The position numbers and the translations under genes are program-made. From Ehrlichia ruminantium str. Welgevonden (lineage in GTDB: Bacteria > Pseudomonadota > Alphaproteobacteria > Rickettsiales > Anaplasmataceae): a stretch of DNA of 64,000 nt. The notes beneath the pieces were generated by a model. That model ran no database searches. It was not told the origin of the DNA and saw only the letters and a list, made by a program, of their open reading frames with translations. Positions 59,461-64,000 of this stretch are shown piece by piece. The number at the start of each line of letters is the position of its first letter. Within the stretch, counting starts at the first letter, position 1. The stretch spans positions 682,001-746,000 of the forward strand of contig NC_005295.2 in assembly GCF_000026005.1 (NCBI RefSeq). Reading direction: 5' to 3'.

Positions 59461-59547
59461 TAAGATAGTATTTTTTATCAGCTATAAATTTAACACTATT
59501 TAAATATAAAAAATATACTGTGTATTTTTGTATATATGTATACCTAA

Positions 59548-59737
59548 ATAGTTCCAAGAATGATATATAAAAAACTAACATTTAATGGAGGATACCATCC
59601 TCCAAAAAAAAATATGACTGCCATTGCGCTCATAAGAATCATGTTTGCGTATTCACCTAAAAAAAATAAAGCAAATGGCATAGATGAATACTCAACATTA
59701 TATCCAGATACTAGTTCAGATTCTGTCTCTGGTAAAT
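59548..59737 (-). pseudogene. Inverted nuoH fragment B
   Basis: About 190 bp correspond to nuoH 58995-59184. The frame stays open and codes [18 protein letters not shown] and the next helix, to FLYIILGT. Changes are few (for example Ile for Pro in IPGT). Upstream it runs into unrelated residues. Confidence 0.92.
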
Positions 59738-60055
59738 TATAAGTAATATATAAAAGGCTATAATGCAAGTTTACAATACTGAATAATTTATTCAATAAAG
59801 AAAATCTAAACTCTACTAATAGAACTAAGTCAGTCTTGCCTTCAACATATAAAGACTGTGTGATAAATTAGCTGTTATGAATTATATAAATCTTTGAACT
59901 GGCAAATAACCATTTTCATAGTTTCATGAAAACACTAATAAATAAACTATTACATGAATAAAACCTACAACACTAAATAATCTAGTGTCATTACAAATTC
60001 ATGAAAAAGCTTTTCGTTTATTACAAACAATATATATCTGTATACAATATAATAG

Positions 60056-60295
60056 TTCAATTCTGCTTCTGATAAATCAAAAGGATGCCTATTGGTTTCT
60101 GCTAGAGCAGATATAAAAAACATAAATGCCATTGGTAGTAATAATAAGTCTATCCAATAAGGCATGTTATGTCGTACTATAACTATTTCCCCTAGTTTTA
60201 GGGATCCAGTAGCTAATAGTACTGTCACTATATTTAGACCAATAGATAACTTCATATGATATCATTTGTGATGCAGATCTAATAGCTCCTAAAAA
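60056..60295 (-). pseudogene. Inverted nuoH fragment C
   Basis: About 240 bp correspond to nuoH 58778-59020, thus covering the source of fragment A and touching that of B. It codes [17 protein letters not shown] and [16 protein letters not shown]. Small indels break the frame near both ends. Confidence 0.92.
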
Positions 60296-60505
60296 TACAA
60301 ATTTTATTTTTTTGAATAAGAATTAATTTTAATCTTATGTAATCTATAGTAATATTATTTACGGAATGCAAAATTGGTAATTAGCTTATAACTCAATAAC
60401 TATAACAGCACTAACTTTGATAGAAAAAACAAAAATTTAGTTATATAGTAAGCATACACTAATACTATTTGTTATCTTATAATTTTTTATCCTTAAAATA
60501 AAGTA

Positions 60506-61918
60506 TTATTTTACCATATCTCTTGCATATTTTATTCTATTTAAGCATTCTTCACGCTGAAAATTAACCATTATATCTATGATACTTGGAGCATTTATTC
60601 TTCCGATAATAGATGCACGTAAACAGTGATAAATATTATGAATTTTTGTATTGTAATCTTTTACAATATTTTTGATCATTGAAGTTAATGTACTGTTATT
60701 CCAGTCATCATTTAAAACTTTTGATAGATTATCATATAAAATGCTTAATATATCATGGTTAGATTTGATAATTATAAGAGATTCTTGATCAAAAGAAATT
60801 GGAATATCTTCAACATAAAATAGAGACTCATTTGCTAAATTAACTAAATTTTTTGTTCTCTTTTTTAGTTCATTAATTCCATTTAATAGATAGCCTATTT
60901 TCTCTGTATTGACTTTATATCCTATCGTTTTCTCTATAATAGGAATTATCATCTCAATAATAGTTGCATTATTAGTTGCATTAATATAGTGATTATTTAA
61001 AAATTCTAGTTTTTTGCTATCTAACCTTGCTGGAGATTGTCCTACTTTATCTATGGAAAACCAACGTATGGCTTCATCTATAGTAATAACTTCATCATTA
61101 CCATGACTCCACCCCATCCTTAATAAGTAGTTTAACAAAGCTTCTGGTAATATTCCAGCATTCTTATATTCATGTATACCTAATGCATGATGCCTTTTAG
61201 ATAATTTATTACCGTTTTCATCATGTATTAATGGAATATGAGCAAATTCAGGAGGTTTCCAACCCAATGCATTATATATTAATAGTTGACGTGCTGTATT
61301 AGTCAAGTGGTCTGTTCCTCTAATAATATGTGTAATACCCATATCATAATCATCAACAACAACAGATAAAAGATATGTTGGAGTATTATTAGATCGCAAT
61401 AAAACCATATCATCAAGTTGTACATTATTAACTGCAATAGTACCATAAACCTTATCTTTAAACTCAGTTATACCTTCTGTATCACTATGTAATCTAATTA
61501 CTTTACTACAATTACCAATAGGTGGATTTCTATTTTTCCATATACAATTATGTTTATAATGTAATCCCTTTTTCGTATATTCTTCTTTTTCCAAATTAAT
61601 TTCTTCTTCAGAGCAATAGCAATAATATGCTTTATCATTCAATATCAATTGATTTGCAATTTCAATATGTCTTGATATTCTGCTCGATTGTAATATAATA
61701 TCTCCATCATGCTGGATATTTAGCCAAATCATTGAATTAATAATTGAATCTATTAATTCCTTAGATGACCTCTTACTATCAGTATCTTCAATTCGTAATA
61801 AAAATTTACCATTATTGTGTTTAGCATATAACCAGTTAAACAGAGCAGTTCTTGCACCACCTAAATGCAAATGTCCAGTAGGTGATGGTGCAAATCTAGT
61901 AACTACATGATTAAGCAT
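60506..61918 (-). CDS. gltX: Glutamyl-tRNA synthetase
   Basis: The enzyme charges tRNA-Glu and, in organisms without GlnRS, also tRNA-Gln through a second copy. The 470-residue protein has FAPSPTGHLHLGGARTAL (HIGH motif), LRIEDTD, HIIRGTDHLTNTARQ and the KLSKRH form of the KMSKS motif. Ehrlichia normally has two GltX; which one this is cannot be said from the window. Confidence 0.96.
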   Translation of the reverse strand: MLNHVVTRFAPSPTGHLHLGGARTALFNWLYAKHNNGKFLLRIEDTDSKRSSKELIDSIINSMIWLNIQHDGDIILQSSRISRHIEIANQLILNDKAYYCYCSEEEINLEKEEYTKKGLHYKHNCIWKNRNPPIGNCSKVIRLHSDTEGITEFKDKVYGTIAVNNVQLDDMVLLRSNNTPTYLLSVVVDDYDMGITHIIRGTDHLTNTARQLLIYNALGWKPPEFAHIPLIHDENGNKLSKRHHALGIHEYKNAGILPEALLNYLLRMGWSHGNDEVITIDEAIRWFSIDKVGQSPARLDSKKLEFLNNHYINATNNATIIEMIIPIIEKTIGYKVNTEKIGYLLNGINELKKRTKNLVNLANESLFYVEDIPISFDQESLIIIKSNHDILSILYDNLSKVLNDDWNNSTLTSMIKNIVKDYNTKIHNIYHCLRASIIGRINAPSIIDIMVNFQREECLNRIKYARDMVK

Positions 61919-62212
61919 AAAAAAAAGAAATTTTAAAATTTTTCATTGTTTAATATAAAAACAATTTTGTAAAGCTAAATATCTATCGTGAAATACCAAA
62001 ATAACAATTGTATACCATATTATGCTTTCAGATATTTTTTTTCAAAACAAATACTTATTATTAGTAGAATAGTTCGACATAATAAAATAGCCATATTAAA
62101 AAATATAATGTCTGTATGATTAGTAATATAAAACATTACTAAAGTACCTCTCTTAAAATCGCTAAATACTATAGTTGATAGATTATATAAATCCCATCAT
62201 ATATAACTGATT

Positions 62213-63490
62213 TTACTCTTTTTGTACATAATGAACTATGGGATGTGTTACTATCACATTATCTATACTCTCATATATGTGTTCACTAGATTCAAATATA
62301 GAATCTTCACCATCTTTATTATCTGTTGAATGAATACTACTTATATCTTCATCTTCTTCTATCGCAGAATATAATCTTTCATTTGATAATTTCAAATTTT
62401 GATATAAGGTACTTTCATTTTTTTGCGATAAATAATTATGAACTACATCTTGACATGAAATTAACCTTTTCTTTGTATATGATATACAACACAATTTACG
62501 GTTTTCTACTGTTTCAATATATACTTCTTCACCTAATTCTTTCAATATTAACAACTCATGAAAATGTTTATCTTTTATAGATGACATGTAACAGCTTGAT
62601 ATAATTTCACCATGCTGGGTTAAAGGCATTTTAGCTTTTAATTCTAAATGTCCTCTAATCAATACTGGATAATATAATGTATTACAAAAGTTATACATTT
62701 CTTCTTTGTTTATTCGTAAATACAACAATTCTGCTCTAGAACTTAATGCTTGACCAGTACGTAATTCCATAAGTAATGCAAATATATAAACTTCTGCATT
62801 AGGTACCTCATAACTTTTTCTATTACCAGCATCAATATAATTGAGTACCATTTTTTTACCATGCATATTACCAATAGCTATACATTCAACATTCGATATT
62901 AAGGCATCATAAGATTCTAAGGATTCTGAAACACACCTTCTAGATTTTCCTTCTAATATGCATCTATTAATCAATTCAGAACATAAAATTAGACTTCTTC
63001 TCTTATATGGTATACAGCATAATTTACGTGTTTCTACTATTTTAATATATACTTCTTTATCTAATTGATTAAGAATTGATAATTCAGCAACGCGTAAGTT
63101 TTGCGTACTCAATATTGGAATAACTGATATAACATCAGCATCTTGTTCAATAGGCCTTCTAAAATCTAATCCACCTGCACCTTGCTTGGATATTGGAAAA
63201 TAAAATATTCTTTTAAAACCTAATATTTCATTTTGCTGCAATCTTACATACACATAACATAATCCTTTGTCATTACATAACTTGACTATTAATGTAACTA
63301 TACAAATTTCTGCTGAATCAGGTATTTCGTACCTTGCCTTATCTTTCCCCTCAAAATACTTTAATACTAATTTTTCCGCACTCTTGTAACCAACAGCTAC
63401 ACACTCAATACCTATTACTTTTCCATTTCTAATATCTTCAAATATAGATTCTGGAACATTCCTTACAGTATACACATTCTTAACCTCCAA
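62213..63490 (-). CDS. Unknown protein with two homologous modules and an acidic tyrosine-bearing tail
   Basis: The 425-residue protein consists of two related modules, about 19-178 and 192-354. Matching landmarks in order are GIECVAVG / NVECIAIG, ARYEIPDSAEICIVTLI / KSYEVPNAEVYIFALL, YVRLQQNEI / YLRINKEEM, FYFPI / LYYPVLI, ELSILNQLDKEVYIKIVETR / ELLILKELGEEVYIETVENR, and RKLCCIPY / RKLCCISY. Residues 370-415 form an acidic disordered-looking tail with SEHIYESIDN at 402-411. There is no signal peptide or membrane helix. I recognise no family; it may be a lineage-specific Ehrlichia protein and possibly an effector. Confidence 0.85.
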   Translation of the reverse strand: MEVKNVYTVRNVPESIFEDIRNGKVIGIECVAVGYKSAEKLVLKYFEGKDKARYEIPDSAEICIVTLIVKLCNDKGLCYVYVRLQQNEILGFKRIFYFPISKQGAGGLDFRRPIEQDADVISVIPILSTQNLRVAELSILNQLDKEVYIKIVETRKLCCIPYKRRSLILCSELINRCILEGKSRRCVSESLESYDALISNVECIAIGNMHGKKMVLNYIDAGNRKSYEVPNAEVYIFALLMELRTGQALSSRAELLYLRINKEEMYNFCNTLYYPVLIRGHLELKAKMPLTQHGEIISSCYMSSIKDKHFHELLILKELGEEVYIETVENRKLCCISYTKKRLISCQDVVHNYLSQKNESTLYQNLKLSNERLYSAIEEDEDISSIHSTDNKDGEDSIFESSEHIYESIDNVIVTHPIVHYVQKE

Positions 63491-63576
63491 TTTTTTTTCT
63501 TAATAAATAATTAAATATACTTAAATTAGTAATACTATAAATTAAAATTTATGCAAATATTTTAAAATTAAAAACC

Positions 63577-63672
63577 TTGAATGATAATAAATCTATTGCT
63601 AATACTTTACAATTATTTGGAAATAAGGAAGCACTAATACATTATATTAGTAAAAGAGCACAACTTATATAA
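63577..63672 (+). other. Possible short coding remnant (31 codons)
   Basis: From a TTG at 63577 the frame reads NDNKSIANTLQLFGNKEALI then HYISKRAQLI and stops. The composition looks more like protein than its surroundings. No ribosome binding site is evident and I do not recognise the sequence. Confidence 0.25.
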
Positions 63673-63709
63673 ATATCCTTTTAACAAAATTTATTATATT
63701 AACTACCTG

Positions 63710-63780
63710 TGCCGTTACTAAGAATCGAACTTAGTTCTTGTCAATACCAATGACATATTCTACCATTAAACTATAACGGC
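63710..63780 (-). tRNA. tRNA-Thr (anticodon GGT)
   Basis: On the minus strand acceptor GCCGTTA (63780-63774) pairs with TAACGGC (63717-63711), discriminator A at 63710. Anticodon stem TGTCA/TGACA closes TTGGTAT, giving GGT for ACC and ACT threonine codons. T stem CTAAG/CTTAG is perfect. CCA is not encoded. At 71 nt it is short, with a reduced D arm and variable loop. Confidence 0.9.
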
Positions 63781-63806
63781 GGTATTATTATTCTATTTTA
63801 TATTAT

Positions 63807-63929
63807 ATGGATAAGTCAAAAAAAATAAAAAACTTAGATAAAAAAAAATCTCTATCTAATGCATTAAAAGCTAATCTATTGCGCAGAAAACAAAAACAAA
63901 AACAATTAAAAGATGCCAGAGCTACCTGA
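63807..63929 (+). CDS. Small basic protein overlapping mutM
   Basis: The 40-residue frame codes MDKSKKIKNLDKKKSLSNAL then KANLLRRKQKQKQLKDARAT. Short proteins with an ALKANLLRRKQ-like core are common in alphaproteobacteria, of unknown function. The stop lies 17 bp inside mutM, so the two are likely coupled. No convincing ribosome binding site is seen. Confidence 0.6.
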   Translation: MDKSKKIKNLDKKKSLSNALKANLLRRKQKQKQLKDARAT

Positions 63930-64000
63930 AGTTGAAGTAGTATGTAAAATATTATCTACTAAAATTGTAGGAAAAACTATACTAAAAATACAAATTAATA
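63913..64000 (+). CDS. mutM: Formamidopyrimidine-DNA glycosylase, N-terminal fragment
   Basis: The frame starts MPELPEVEVVCKILSTKIVG and is cut by the window end after 29 codons. PELPEVE with catalytic Pro2 and Glu3 is the defining N-terminus of MutM (Fpg), which removes 8-oxoguanine from DNA. The C-terminal zinc finger is outside the window. Confidence 0.95.
   Translation, partial: MPELPEVEVVCKILSTKIVGKTILKIQIN

Larger units (their letters stand above)
59402..60505. other. 1.1-kb region between convergent nuoH and gltX, filled partly by nuoH debris
   Basis: About 490 of 1100 bp are the three inverted nuoH pieces. The rest (59461-59547, 59738-60055, 60296-60505) shows no coding sign. Confidence 0.75.

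Overview
The window looks like chromosome of an Anaplasmataceae alphaproteobacterium, most probably Ehrlichia, with E. ruminantium the best guess. The evidence is very low GC, long AT-rich gene deserts between well-kept housekeeping genes, a giant ankyrin-repeat protein with a tandem-repeat tail, class I lysyl-tRNA synthetase, the ISC iron-sulfur cluster genes in a row, and scattered truncated gene copies. Genus rests on gene content and protein resemblance recalled from memory; no database was searched.

Layout. At 1-105 is the 5' end of bioA (minus), then a 1.7-kb desert. From 1813 to 6841 a minus-strand block carries a complete-looking large terminase, two paralogous small proteins, a TP901-1-like major tail protein, a DUF3168 tail-completion protein, a head-tail connector and one unknown. 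This resembles the gene transfer agent or prophage remnants of Rickettsiales. Then come tRNA-Ser, rpmJ, rpoH, hpf, and a 3002-residue ankyrin protein with three separate tandem-repeat tracts (10291-19299). After it lie atpG, folE and pmbA, an FNR-type flavoprotein, rsmA, tRNA-Thr, tpiA, a TAXI-type solute-binding protein and tsaD. The section 28-35.4 kb has an RDD membrane protein, folB, mdh, rpiB and ubiG, separated by large empty stretches. From 36.1 to 45.9 kb is the iron-sulfur region: an iscR copy, an alpha/beta hydrolase, an IscR-cysteine desulfurase fusion, iscS, iscU, iscA, hscB, hscA, fdx, a DUF2125 protein and ccmH. The remainder has lysS (class I), a BamE-like lipoprotein, truA, pyrB, gyrB, a small conserved protein, nuoG, nuoH, gltX, a two-module unknown protein with an acidic tail, tRNA-Thr, a small basic protein and the start of mutM.

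The most striking pattern is a set of partial gene copies lying in the deserts. Pieces of the RDD gene (28.2 kb), nuoG (35.4 kb), iscR (36.1 kb), the lipoprotein gene (48.5 kb), truA (52.0 kb) and nuoH (three pieces, 59.4-60.3 kb) are all present, and every piece is inverted relative to its parent. The iscR copy is a 562-bp inverted repeat that includes the promoter and flanks the hydrolase gene. Other points of interest are a ten-base homopolymer that seems to split one of the phage-block paralogs, the regulator-enzyme fusion beside a second desulfurase, and a duplicated-module protein with a tyrosine motif reminiscent of phosphorylated effectors.
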